A stretch of DNA of 64,000 nt from the NCBI RefSeq assembly GCF_029168945.1, contig NC_083610.1, positions 69,493,580-69,557,579 of the forward strand, in the 5' to 3' direction. Numbering within the stretch: position 1 is the stretch's first letter; each line of letters begins with the position of its first letter. The stretch comes from Cannabis sativa (Eukaryota > Streptophyta > Magnoliopsida > Rosales > Cannabaceae). The translations under genes and the position numbers were made by a program. The notes under the pieces are model-generated. The model saw only the letters and a program-made list of their open reading frames with translations, did no database searches and had not been told where the DNA came from. This document shows, piece by piece, positions 1 through 11,127 of the stretch.

Positions 1-86
1 GATAAAGAATTTTAACATATTTTTGTTTTACAATTTCAAAAAGTAATTTAGTTATTGTAATCTAATCATTTTAATATATAGAGATC

Positions 87-1966
87 TGTTGGAAGTTATT
101 TTACCAGGAACTTAGATCTACTCACAAGTATGTTGATTTAACAACCTAAATATGAACTTCTAAAACGATGGAAAATTAAACACATAAAAGTATCAGAAAT
201 CTTACATTGGGTGCAGCGGAATATATGTCTCCTCCCACTCAGATCTCTAACCCTTGATTCCTTTCTGTAGCAGAGTATAATCAAGATCTGAGCCCGATAG
301 TCCTTCTTTGTTATTTCTGAATTCTACACAGCCTTCCTCACTATGATTGAGGTATTACTTGATGTGTGTGGGCACTACTCTAACACTTATAGATTTCGAA
401 ACAGTGAAAGAATAGAGAGAGAGAGAGGGTGGCGGCTCAGAGAGAATTTTCAGAGAGAAAATTCTGTCAGAATAATGTTGTGAATGTCTTGTTGAAAACT
501 GAAGCCTTTGCCTTCTATTTATAGAAGACCACTCAGGGCTATGATTGAATTAATTGACATTCAAAATTGAAAAAATCAAAGAGAAAAGGGAACTTATGTG
601 GCCGGCCTAGGCATTGTGGAAACAAGGCTTGCCACTTTTCCAACTTTCCTTTTCCTACATTGATAGTTTCCTGTTTTGTAAAAAACTGCCAATTCCTTTG
701 TTCAACCACATAAATGTCAAATCTAATTATTTAATAATTAAAATTAATTATCAAATAATATATTGTCATTTATTTTATTAATAATAAAACTAATTAAAGT
801 TTCCTAATTAATAAATATGCCCTTCAAAATCTCTATTTACTGTTTTGCCCTTAATAAGTGATAAATTCTCAAATAGACACAGTCTATCTTGAGAATTATA
901 ATTGATTAATTAACATCAATTAAATGAGTCTTACAAGTAATATTATCTCAACTAGTCGGGGGACCATGGGTCTATATATCCGAGCTTCCAATAAGCAGAT
1001 CTAGAATTTACCACTTAAATTCACTGACTTATTAATTCTTCGTTGAATCTACACATAGAACTCAGAATTGCACTCTCAGTATATAGAACGCTCTATATGT
1101 TCCACCATATAGACACATCATTAGTTATCCATTATTATAATCCTAATGTGATCATTGATCCTCTATATGGATGATTTACACTGTAAAGGGACTAAATTAC
1201 CGTAACACCCTACAATGTATTTTATCCTTAAAACACTTAACCCTGTATAAATGATATTTCAACTAAGTGAAATGAGTACTCAATCATTTATCTCGTTTGG
1301 TTAAGCTCGAAGGAAATCACCCTTTGCTTACTATTCGCCAGATAGAAGCTATAGATTCCATATTTATGTTAGCGCTCCCACTCAATCGTACTACCGTGTT
1401 CCCAAAATGTATGTATTGCCCTGACCAAAAATTAGGCTAAACTAACAAATCAAAGAACACGAATAACACTCTCGAGATTGAGCCTAATCATATCAGGATT
1501 TCGATCATGTGATCTAGGATCAACTTATGATATTAAATTGAATAGATATTTACGGCAAGTTTCAAAAATCTATTTCAAAGTTCAATATCGGTCCATTCCA
1601 ATGCATACTCCATGCATCCAACCTGAGCTTTACTTTAACCTATGTTCTGGAAAGAACATAACATTTCTCCAAATGCAAGTAAACTCTGTTGTAGATTGTC
1701 ATATCAGTAAAACCCAGTGTTCTGATAAATCTAGGAATACTTAATTCACACAGTCATGTTTACTTTCCACTGTGTTGACAACACAATAAACATGATCAAG
1801 TATGTGAAAAGGGGTTTGGATGAATTTATAAATCAAATAGACAAACAATTGATTAATTGAACCAAAACATACACAAATGAATGAAAAATACTTCTGTTAC
1901 TTTATTGATATTGAATAATCTGGATTACATTGAAATAGAGTTTTATTTAGGGCATAAAACCCAACA
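87..1966 (-). repeat. Element A 3' LTR (left copy)
   Basis: The repeat begins TGTTGGAAGTT and ends ATAAAACCCAACA, and is nearly identical to 8238-10115. In element sense it is the downstream LTR, next to the purine tract at 1967-1982. It contains a TATAAATA box on the minus strand (515-522). Small open frames inside it are chance. Confidence 0.95.
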
Positions 1967-1982
1967 AACTCCCACTTGCACT
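1967..1982 (-). other. Polypurine tract of element A
   Basis: The minus strand reads GTGCAAGTGGGAGTT directly before the 3' LTR, the expected plus-strand primer position. The same sequence is at 44459-44474 in element E. Confidence 0.7.
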
Positions 1983-1995
1983 AATATAAAACAAA

Positions 1996-3009
1996 TCAGT
2001 ACATTTCAATTAATCCTAAATTCTGACGGTGCTTTTCGAATGAAGTTACTGCCAAGACTTTGGTGAATGGATCAGCTAAGTTATCTTGCGTGTCCACTTT
2101 CTCCACCAGTACATCCCCTCTTGCGACATATTCTCTGATAATATGATACTTTCTTTCTATATGCTTACTTCTCTTGTGGCTCCGAGGTTCCTTACTGTTG
2201 GCTATAGCTCCATTGTTATCACAAAGCAGGACTAGAGGCTTTTCCATTCCAGGAACTACACCAAGACTGGTGAAGAACTTCGTAAGCCAGACAACCTCTT
2301 TAGCTGCTTCAGCCGCAGCTATGTATTCTGCCTCCATGGTAGAATCGGAAATCGCAGTTTGTTTAGCACTTCTCCAAACCACTGCTCCACCCCCAAGAGT
2401 AAACACCATCCCAGATGTAGATTTCCTGTCTTCAAGACATCCCTGGAAATCTGAGTCTGTATAGCCTAAGGGATTTAAAGCACCACCCTTGTAGACTAAT
2501 ACATAATCTCTTGTACTCTTTAAGTATTTCAAAATATACTTAACAGCATTCCAATGTACCCGTCCTGGATTTGACTGATACCTGCTCACGATTCCAACTG
2601 CATAGCAGATGTCAGGTCTAGTGCATAGCATAGCATACATTAGACATCTAACTGCAGAAGCATAAGGAATTTTTGCCATGTCTTCTATCTCTTGAGCATC
2701 AGTAGGACACTGTTCCTTAGATAGACGGATACCATGTCTAGAGGGCATATATGCCCCATTGGTATTAGTCATGGAAAATCTCTCTAGAACTTTGTCAATG
2801 TAAGCTGTTTGAGAGAGAGCAAGGGATCTGTTCTTCCGGTTTCTGATAATTTGAATACCGAGAACATAGGCTGCCTCACCCAAGTCTTTCATGTCGAATT
2901 GAGTGTCAAGCCATTCCTTGATGTGAGTCATTTTCTTGACATTGTTGCCAATGATCAAAATGTCATCAACATAAAGGACCAGGAATACTACTACTTGGTT
3001 TTCCTTGAG
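1996..3009 (-). pseudogene. Copia reverse transcriptase C-terminal half and RNase H, element A
   Basis: In frame with the upstream RT segment. YVDDILIIGN (about 2965-2990) is the catalytic box. It is followed by MKDLGEAAYVLGIQI, the CTRPDICYAVG and VKYILKYLKSTRDY connection, then RNase H (YTDSDFQGCLEDRKSTSGMV, MEAEYIAAAEAAKEVVWL, LCDNNGAIAN, SKHIERKYHIIREYV, ADPFTK). The natural stop is close to the polypurine tract, as normal for Copia. Apart from the upstream stops this part is intact. Confidence 0.9.
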
Positions 3010-3540
3010 TTAGTAAGCACAAGGTTCATCTTCATTCTGATGAAAGCCGTAGGTTTTAAGGATCTCATCAAACCTTTTATTCCATGAGCGAGAAGCTTGC
3101 TTAAGTCCATATATGGACCTGTTTAATTTGCAAACTTTATTCTCCTGCCCAGGAAGAACATAACCTTCTGGTTGCTCCATATAGATGGTTTCTTCAAGAA
3201 GACCATTAAGAAAGGCTGTCTTGACATCCATTTGCCAAATTTCATAATCTAAAGCGGCAGCAATGGAGAGAAGAATTCGGATGGATTTGAGCATGGCAAC
3301 CGGACTAAAAGTTTCCTCATAGTCCACACCTTCTCTTTGGGTATAACTCTTGGCGACCAGTCTAGCTTTGAAAGTTTCGACTTCGCCTCCAGCACCTCTT
3401 TTCTTCTTGTAGACCCACTTACATCCAATTGGACGATAATCATCAGGTGGTTCTACATATTCCCAGACTTTGTTCTTTTTCATGGAATCCATTTCTGAAT
3501 CCATGCCGGCTGACCATCGCTTCCGTTGCGGACTTGCCAT
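3010..3540 (-). pseudogene. Copia reverse transcriptase, N-terminal half, element A
   Basis: 176 codons in the same frame as the preceding segment beyond its TAG. Typical fingers/palm sequence: GCKWVYKKKRGAGGEVETFKARLVAK, then YEETFSPVAMLKSIRILLSIAA, MDVKTAFLNGLLEETIYMEQPEG and KLNRSIYGLKQASRSWN. MDVKTAFL carries the first catalytic Asp. It ends at a TAA (3010-3012) after DEPCAY, followed in the same frame by LKENQVVVFLVLYVDD, so only a single nonsense codon separates it from the catalytic YVDD box. Confidence 0.85.
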
Positions 3541-3543
3541 TGC

Positions 3544-3906
3544 CTATTTATAGGTTAATGGGTCGTCATCAATACCGTCACCAACGACCATATTGATTTC
3601 ACCATCCAAGCCATAACGAGATGGTTTTGTAGAAACCCTCCCACTACGACGAGGAGCGGTCACCTTCTGAACAGGAGCTTTGGTAGTAGTTTTCTCAGTT
3701 GCTACAACTGAGGGAGTGGGATGTTCCTCTTCTTGAGTAGAAGAGGATGGTACATTTGAAGGAACAGTATCTGTGAGCATTTCCTCTAATACAATTTCAC
3801 TTTTCGGTTTGTTGTCTTTCATATAGTTATCTTCAAGCAAAGTAGCATTTGTAGAAACAAACACTTTGTTATCCTTGTGACTATAAAAGAGTCCAATTTC
3901 CGACAA
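3544..3906 (-). pseudogene. Copia polyprotein linker between integrase and RT, element A
   Basis: The protein begins in GLFYSHKDNKVFVSTNATLLE, the usual region after the integrase core, then a low-complexity Thr/Ser/Pro stretch and the RRSGR motif. It overlaps the preceding segment by 26 nt in a different frame, marking the frameshift. It stops at TAG (3544-3546) inside DPLTYK-stop-AMASPQR; relatives have an ordinary codon there, so this is an in-frame nonsense change and the next segment continues directly. Confidence 0.8.
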
Positions 3907-5692
3907 ACATGCAAACTTCAGTTCGCGATTCCAGTTTGCCTTCTTTCTTTCTCAAGACGTGAGCAGGGCACCCCCAAATCCTATAATGGCGTAAACTAGG
4001 TGTACGACCATTCCATAGTTCGACGGGTGTCTTAGGGACTGCTTTAGATGGTACAACATTTAAAATGTCGTTTGCCATTTGAATAGCATATCCCCAGAAG
4101 GACGTAGATAGAGTTGAATAACTCAGCATAGACCTAGCCATTTCCAAGAGAGTGCGATTTCTTCTTTCTGCAACTCCATTCTGCTGTGGAGTGCTTGGGG
4201 CAGTATATTGGGATTCAATTCCAAGTTCAGTTAAATGATCTTTGAACTGCATATCCATATATTCTCCACCCCTATCAGTTCGCAAGATCTTTAATGTTTT
4301 ACCTAATTGGTTTTGAGCCAAAGCATGAAATTCTTGAAACTTTTCAAACGTTTCAGATTTCTTTTGCATTAGGTAAAGAAAACTGTATCTAGAGAAATCG
4401 TCAATGAAAGTGACGAAATACTCATAACTTCCTCTGGCTTTTACAATCAGCGGTCCGCAAACATCTGAATGCACTAACCCTAGGGGTTGTTTGGCACGCT
4501 CTCCCTTCGCAGAGAAAGAACGTTTGGTCATTTTTCCTTCTAGGCAAGACTCGCAAACTGGCAGTTCTCCTAAGACGACATTTTTCAATGGACCGTCTTT
4601 GGTTAGCCTATTGAGTCTCTCAAAGCCTATATGACCTAAACGTAAATGCCATATATAAGTTTGATCATCATTATCAATCTCTTTTCTCTTAAGGCTTCTA
4701 GGTTTAGCTACATTGAAAAGTTCAGTATTTAGTGAGATTTGAGTATCAGGTCTTAAAACATAAAGCCCTTGTTCCATGTTTGCAACACATATATGAAATC
4801 CATTACGAGAAATTGAACAATTTGAACTCGAAAAATTCAATATATAAAATTGTGTCTGTAAACATGAAACACTAATCAAGTTTCTACTAAAATTGGGAAT
4901 ATATAAAACATTCTCTAAAAGTAAAAACTTCTTAGAATTAAACTTGATTCGGGCTGTTCTTATTGCTTTAACTGATACCAACTCGCCATTTCCAACTTTT
5001 AGCTTTAACTCATCTAGGTGAAAATTCTCCCAAGTTTCAAGCAGCTGCAATGAAGAACATACATGGTTAGTAGATCCAGAATCAACAATCCAGGTGGATT
5101 TGTCGTTCTCTAAAACACATGATTCAAAGACAAAAGCATCACCTTCGTTTGAATTTTCTAGAAGCCTGGGACATTGTTCTTCTTTATGTCCCTTTCCATT
5201 ACAATTCGCACACAGAACATGATGTCTGATAATTGTACTTGAAGAAGCAGCTTTGTTAGAGCCTTCATGCTTAATCTTCTTCCTCTGATTAAAGTTTTCA
5301 ATACCAGGAGGTCCCATTGCAATCAGATTCCGCTCATGGGCCCTCAACTCAGTCTCGAGTTTGTCCATGTCGGAGGAGTGAGGATTGTTCAATAAGTAAT
5401 ATAGAACAAAACTATCATACTCCTGAGGAAGACTATTAAGTATGAGTCTTACCCATTTCTCCCTTGATAAATCAATTCCTAGTAGATTTGCCTTTTGGAA
5501 TTTCAGATTCATCAACAATAGGTGCGAGTTAATGCAACTACCAGGATGCATTTTTACACTATTGAGTTCTTTTGCAAAGATACTAACTAGGAGTGGATCA
5601 GGATGAGGGTTATTCATATTGGCACTACAACATATCAATAAACAGAAGTAAGGTTTTGGTTCTATAAATTCATACACAGGTTCAGAAAACAA
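3881..5692 (-). CDS. Copia gag (partial), protease and integrase, element A
   Basis: 603 codons of the A polyprotein. Seen: late gag region; CCHC zinc knuckle at residues 161-174 (CANCNGKGHKEEQC); aspartic protease WIVDSGST with Asp204; GAG-pre-integrase HHCC zinc site (His349, His354, Cys380, Cys383); integrase catalytic Asp410, Asp473 and Glu509, with exactly 35 residues between the last two. Known of the family: gag forms the particle, protease matures it, integrase inserts the cDNA. The first 25 or so residues look unlike gag, so the true N-terminus is probably lost or elsewhere. The frame ends abnormally after CMFVGNWTLL, where a small deletion plus frameshift removes the usual junction, and the next segment continues in another frame. 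Confidence 0.85.
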   Translation of the reverse strand: MFSEPVYEFIEPKPYFCLLICCSANMNNPHPDPLLVSIFAKELNSVKMHPGSCINSHLLLMNLKFQKANLLGIDLSREKWVRLILNSLPQEYDSFVLYYLLNNPHSSDMDKLETELRAHERNLIAMGPPGIENFNQRKKIKHEGSNKAASSSTIIRHHVLCANCNGKGHKEEQCPRLLENSNEGDAFVFESCVLENDKSTWIVDSGSTNHVCSSLQLLETWENFHLDELKLKVGNGELVSVKAIRTARIKFNSKKFLLLENVLYIPNFSRNLISVSCLQTQFYILNFSSSNCSISRNGFHICVANMEQGLYVLRPDTQISLNTELFNVAKPRSLKRKEIDNDDQTYIWHLRLGHIGFERLNRLTKDGPLKNVVLGELPVCESCLEGKMTKRSFSAKGERAKQPLGLVHSDVCGPLIVKARGSYEYFVTFIDDFSRYSFLYLMQKKSETFEKFQEFHALAQNQLGKTLKILRTDRGGEYMDMQFKDHLTELGIESQYTAPSTPQQNGVAERRNRTLLEMARSMLSYSTLSTSFWGYAIQMANDILNVVPSKAVPKTPVELWNGRTPSLRHYRIWGCPAHVLRKKEGKLESRTEVCMFVGNWTLL

Positions 5693-5765
5693 ATAATCAC
5701 ATATGTTATAAAAATACTAAATCTAACATAGTTTATTTTCCAAGGTTTCCAACGAACTGATACAG

Positions 5766-5901
5766 TGTCCCGTTTAGGCGAGAGTCAAAGCATCATCCAT
5801 TGAATAGAGTTGTCAATTCATCTAAAATGTCAAACATTCTAGCAACCTTTTATTCGATCAAGATTGGAATTCAGCGTTGTCCCGTTTAGGCGAGAGTCAA
5901 G
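5766..5901 (-). repeat. Twice-repeated leader motif upstream of element A gag
   Basis: A 23-bp sequence, on the minus strand containing GACTCTCGCCTAAACGGGAC, occurs at 5766-5788 and 5879-5901, 113 bp apart. Element E has the same pair at 47285 and 47399, 114 bp apart. Confidence 0.75.
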
Positions 5902-6792
5902 GCAATTCTATCTTATGAGCTTCTACCATTGTTTCGCACTCTTGTAAGTCTTATACAGTCGTCACCATTAGGGCGGTCATAAACCATATAAAAAACTTAT
6001 AAGAATACTTATCTTTCGAGATTAAACGGCGCTAACTTGCTAATGAACGTTCCTCCATTAGGGAGGATTACTCACTAAAACAATAGCTATGTAAAACCAA
6101 CAATGGAGATCGAATTTCTCTTGATTAAAGCTCATTATTTAAAAAATATGTATTTTGTTTAATCATTTATATTCCATATCTCAATAATGAAATATTACAA
6201 ATTAAAGTAAAAACTTTAATTAAATTTCAAAAATGGAATAATTTTGAAAAATATCTTATTTAAGTTGTTTAGAAAAATCTAAATACCCAACTTAAATATT
6301 CTTCAATCAATGACTTAATTAAATATTACCAATTAAGTAGTAACCACTTAATTTAGAAGATATTCCATTTTAAGTTCCCATATTTATAAAATATCAACTT
6401 AAAAAATATCTAAAGAATCTTAATAACCAATTCCTAAAATTCCTCAACTTAATTTATAATAGGAAATTCAAAAATATTCAAATCTAAGTTGATTTGATAG
6501 ATTTAACTAAATCTCAACTTAAATAGGAATATTTAATGAAATTATAAAATTAAGATTCAGAAAGAATTTTTATGGTTATAATTCCATATTTAATTAAACA
6601 CAAGAAAAATACATATAGTTTTCCAGAATATCATTATTCAAACTATGTTTTTTTTTCTTAAATTAATTTCAAGGAAGAATGAAATTAATTATGTTGCTAA
6701 TCAATTTTTATTAGGTCAAACTAATATAATTAACCTAGCACAGTTATCCAAATCAAGCAAATGGGCCTTCACAATTGGGGTTGTTCATGTGA

Positions 6793-6837
6793 GGGGGGGC
6801 TGGGTCCAGTATGTCGTACCCACTTCTAAGGCTCCCA
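6793..6837 (-). other. Leader motif shared with Gypsy element D
   Basis: In element sense this contains AGAAGTGGGTACGACATACT followed by GGACCCAGC. Close copies are in element E (48958-49002) and in the LTRs of the unrelated Gypsy element D (19033-19080, 26672-26720) and its solo LTR (30097-30145), all in element sense. Confidence 0.75.
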
Positions 6838-7845
6838 ACTCTCACACAAGGCCCAAAAGAGAGGAATTTAACCTTAAAATGAACAACTGTTATTAATTGA
6901 ATAGGCTCACTACTAAATGACCCTAAATAAAATCTATCAGTTATGATATTTTATTTAGCAACAACAACCTATATGTATCTATAACAGAAATTAAACATAT
7001 AGGCTCACACAGGCATACACATTTGGATGGATCCTATCATGTTACTAGGTCATACACAGATGAAAGAAGTTTGTAAAAATTACCTGTTACAAATTATTTA
7101 CTTGATCTATTGACAATTGAACCATTGGTTAAAAATTAGATCATTTGATCTATCAACAAGTTAACCATGGCAATTTAGATCAAGCAATAATAGGTTTTTA
7201 GAAAACTTACAAACAATCTAAAACACATAATCCTGCAACAAGGTTAGATTTGGATAGTTGGATGTAGGATTTATTTAATTTTAAACATATATTTCGAAAA
7301 ATAAAATTTAAAATTAAACCTACCATTTTGAAAAATTAGGTTTTGGGTAACCTAAATGTCATTTCAAAATTAAATTGCTAACTTTACTTTTAAATTTCAT
7401 GTTATTTAATAAATTAAATAATAAAATAGAATATGGTAAATACATACCCTTTTCTTGTTTTACAATTTAATTTAAGTAAAAATAACAAAATTTAAAAGTT
7501 AACAAAAATACCTTATTTCCTCTTTTAAAATATCATGATTATTTTGATCTTATTCTAATTAAGGTCAAGTTACCAAAAAAAATTAATATCTGACCTTAAA
7601 AAAAATAAAATAATCAAATTTTAAAGGAAATAAGAAAAGAGGTAAGCAAAACTTGATTTTTCCTATTTTCAAAATCAAATTACACTAATATCTAAAATTA
7701 ATTTTAAAAAATAAAATTAATTTATTTCTGATAATTAGATTTGAAATTTGAAAAACAAAAATCAACATACAAAACTACACAAAAAATCGGAATTTAATTC
7801 CATGAAATAGCATGAAAAATTGAAAAAATTGAAAAATTGGATGAA

Positions 7846-7975
7846 CTGTACGGATGGCATGCCATGCATGCTCATCCGCGCGCATCTCTGGGGTGCACGC
7901 CGAGGAATCACGGCGCAGGAAGGCTGCTTGCAGCCATTCCGCGCGCGTGATGAGGGTGCTCAGCATCCCGATTTT
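7846..7975 (-). other. GC-rich island in element A leader
   Basis: About 130 bp rich in CpG (several GCGCGC runs and a GGCATGCC palindrome) surrounded by AT-rich leader, about 245-375 nt downstream of the primer site in element sense. Element E has an island at the equivalent place (50405-50565) but with largely different sequence. Confidence 0.6.
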
Positions 7976-8218
7976 TCCAATTTTCAAAAATTCATAACTA
8001 ATTCAAATTAAATCGAAATCGAGTTCTGTAAAAAAGTAAATTGCTTAGAATTTTCCAAACTATCCAACAAAAATAATTACAGAGACAGAAAAGTAACTAT
8101 TTTTCCCAGAATTTACAAACAACAATCAAACATCAATATGACACACAAAGCAACATGATACCATCCAAAACACAAACAAATCGTTTTAAGTCCAAATTTC
8201 TTGCAAGCAAATCAATTA

Positions 8219-8235
8219 CCATGGCTCTGGTGCCA
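8219..8235 (-). other. Primer binding site of element A
   Basis: The minus strand reads TGGCACCAGAGCCATGG two bases inside the 5' LTR. It resembles the usual initiator-tRNA-Met site (TGGTATCAGAGC) with changes at positions 4-6. Element E carries a further decayed form at the same place. Confidence 0.75.
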
Positions 8236-8237
8236 GT

Positions 8238-10115
8238 TGTTGGAAGTTATTTTACCAGGAACTTAGATCTACTCACAAGTATATTGATTTAACAACCTAA
8301 ATATGAACTTCTAAAACGATGGAAAATTAAACACATAAAAGTATCAGAAATCTTAAATTGGGTGCAGCGGAATATATGTCTCCTCCCACTCAGATCTCTA
8401 ACCCTTGATTCCTTTCTGTAGCAGAGTATAATCAAGATCTGAGCCCGATAGTCCTTCTTTGTTGTTTCTGAATTCTACACAGCCTTCCTCACTATGATTG
8501 AGGTATTACTTGATGTGTGTGGGCACTACTCTAACACTTATAGATTTCGAAACCGTGAAGGAATAGAGAGAGAGAGGGTGGCGGCTCAGAGAGAATTTTC
8601 AGAGAGAAAATTCTGTCAGAATAATGTTGTGAATGTCTTGTTGAAAACTGAAGCCTTTGCCTTCTATTTATAGAAGACCACCCAGGGCTATGATTGAATT
8701 AATTGACATTTAAAATTGAAAAAATCAAAGAGAAAAGGGAACTTAAGTGGCCGGCCTAGGCATTGTGGAAACAAGGCTTGCCACTTTTCCAACTTTCCTT
8801 TTCCTACATTGATAGTTTCCTGTTTTGTCAAAAACTGCCAATTCCTTTGTTCAACCACATAAATGTCAAATCTAATTATTTAATAATTAAAATTAATTAT
8901 CAAATAATATATTGTCATTTATTTTATTAATAATAAAACTAATTAAAGTTTCCTAATTAATAAATATGCCTTTCAAAATCTCTATTTACTGTTTTGCCCT
9001 TAATAAGTGATAAATTCTCAAATAGACACAGTCTATCTTGAGAATTATAATTGATTAATTAAAATCAATTAAATGAGTCTTACAAGTAATATTATCTCAA
9101 CTAGTGGGGGGACCATGGGTCTATATATCCGAGCTTCCAATAAGCAGATCTAGAATTTACCACTTAAATTCACTGACTTATTAATTCTTCGTTGAATCCA
9201 CACATAGAACTCAGAATTGCACTCTCAGTATATATAATGTTCTATATGTTCCACCATATAGACACATCATTAGTTATGCATTGTTATAATCCTAATGTGA
9301 TCAATGATCCTCTATATGGATGATTTACACTGTAAATGGACTAAATTACCGTAACACCCTACAATGTATTTTATCCTTAAAACACTTAACCCTGTATAAA
9401 TGATATTTCAACTAAGTGAAATGAGTATTCAATCATTTATCTCGTTTGGTTAAGCTCGAAGGAAATCACCCTTTGCTTACTATTCGCCAGATAGAAGCTA
9501 TAGATTCCATATTTATGTTAGCGCTCCCACTCAATCGTACTACCGTGTTCCCAAAATGTATGTATTGCCCTGACCAAAAATTAGGCTTAACTAACAAATC
9601 AAAGAACATGAATAACACTCTCGAGATTGAGCCTAACCATATCAGGATTTCGATCATGTGATCTAGGATCAACTTATGATATTGAATTGAATAGATATTT
9701 ACGGTAAGTTTCAAAAATCTATTTCAAAGTTCAATATAGGTCCATTCCAATGCATACTCCATGCATCCAACCTGAGCTTTACTTTAACCTATGTTCTGGA
9801 AAGAACATAACATTTCTCCAAATGCAAGTAAACTCTGTTGTAGATTGTCATATCAGTAAAACCCAGTGTTCTAATAAATCTAAGAATACTTTATTCACAT
9901 AGTCATGTTTACTTTCCACTGTGTTGACAACACAATAAACATGATCAAGTATGTGAAAAGGGGTTTGGATGAATTTATAAATCAAATAGACAAACAATTG
10001 ATTAATTGAACCAAAACATACACAAATGAATGAAAAATACTTCTGTTACTTTATTGATATTGAATAATCTTGATTACATTGAAATAGAGTTTTATTTAGG
10101 ACATAAAACCCAACA
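8238..10115 (-). repeat. Element A 5' LTR (right copy)
   Basis: Direct repeat of 87-1966, 1878 bp, ending at the AGATC duplication. It supplies the promoter for minus-strand transcription of element A. The TATA box is at 8665-8672, leaving about 400 bp of R-U5 before the primer binding site. Confidence 0.95.
8665..8672 (-). promoter_or_regulatory. TATA box of element A 5' LTR
   Basis: The minus strand reads TATAAATA in a GC-balanced context. A second copy lies at 515-522 in the other LTR. Position within the LTR fits a U3/R promoter; start site is inferred. Confidence 0.6.
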
Positions 10116-10120
10116 AGATC

Positions 10121-11127
10121 ATCACTGAATTGAATTAGATGTTTGTAATTAAAATTATAAACTTTTAGTTTCATTTTTTATTTTGTCAAAAAAAACATTA
10201 ATTAACTTTTTTTAAAAAAATAAAATTCAATAGGTCAATTCACTTGTTACTTAAAATTAAAGAAACCAAATAAAATGAGTTACTTTAAAATAAAAGAATA
10301 AATTAGACCTATTTTATTTTTTTAGAAACAAACAATAATAAGTTATATTTATATTTTATTATAACTAATTAAATTTTTAAATATGTTTGAAGGTAAAGAA
10401 AACAGAAATTACTATAAAAAAAAAAAATAGATAATTACCGTAACAAAAAATATATAAGAGATAATATTAAAAAGAAAACAATTAGTATATTAATGCCTTA
10501 TTATAGCCTAAATTAACTTTCCAATATAAATAAAAAAAATACTTTTAGTATGTAAAATAATAATAAAAAAAATATTTTCAGTATGTTATTTCTCTTTTTT
10601 TTCATTTTTTTTTTTTTCTATACGTTTAAAGTAATTTTTCAACTACACCAATAATTATTTAGTCTCAAAAATTATACTATTACACATTGTCGAAATTACT
10701 ATTGAGACTAAGGGACTATAGCCCTTCCAAAAAATTCTTTTACATACATTTTCATATAAATGTTAACATATAAAAAATTAATTATTTGTAGTAATTAATA
10801 ATTATCCCCCCCACAAATTATTTTTGTGTACAATTTGCTCTCCAACATATAAATCTTCCCTTCACCACTGCCATTGCGATATAATTTTTAAGAGAATAAT
10901 TTAAATATATGAGAAGCATATATTTTTTTCGTCATTGTTGGATAAAATAACCAAAATCAAAAATAACATTTTAATTTCTTCTATATTTAGTTAACTAATA
11001 AGTAATTATTTTTAAACTTCAACAAAATTCAGTAACTTCATATGTTACTAAAAAAAGTATTTTGTTTTTATATATTTTTTTAAAAAGATATTATAATATA
11101 CATAACACTTTGTTTTAATTTCAAATC
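10121..11127. other. AT-rich spacer, nothing recognised
   Basis: Very AT-rich sequence with homopolymer runs between element A and the LINE-like remnant. No convincing open frame, RNA gene or repeat seen. Confidence 0.5.

Larger units (their letters stand above)
5693..8218 (-). other. Long untranslated leader of element A
   Basis: About 2.5 kb between primer site and the first recognisable gag codons, AT-rich and without a convincing long open frame. It holds four local signals: a GC-rich island next to the primer site (7846-7975), the motif shared with Gypsy element D (6793-6837), two copies of a 23-bp motif (5766-5788 and 5879-5901), and the adjoining block 5745-6120, which is well conserved in element E. 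Confidence 0.7.
82..10120 (-). mobile_element. Copia LTR retrotransposon A, complete, with 5-bp target duplication
   Basis: Seen: two direct repeats of about 1.88 kb (87-1966 and 8238-10115), both TGTTGG...CCAACA, flanked by the perfect duplication AGATC (82-86 and 10116-10120). The minus strand carries gag, protease, integrase, reverse transcriptase and RNase H in that order, which is the Ty1/Copia order. The 5' LTR is therefore the right one. A primer binding site lies left of 8238 and a polypurine tract right of 1966. By eye the LTRs differ at roughly 1-2 percent of positions, so insertion is fairly recent. The polyprotein is broken by two in-frame stops and one frameshift. RT motifs resemble the Tork/Angela group, but lineage assignment from memory is tentative. 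Confidence 0.95.

Noticed and set aside
7840..7960. A CRISPR-like or rRNA/tRNA origin for the GC-rich leader islands
   Set aside because: No regular repeat-spacer pattern and no tRNA or rRNA motif; the sequence lies inside an ordinary Copia leader.
7775..7987. A 70-codon open frame in the leader GC island of element A, and another 70-codon frame at the equivalent place in E (50368-50580)
   Set aside because: Length and position agree, but at the shared TCGGGATGC the two frames are in different registers and the proteins do not align, so equal length is chance.
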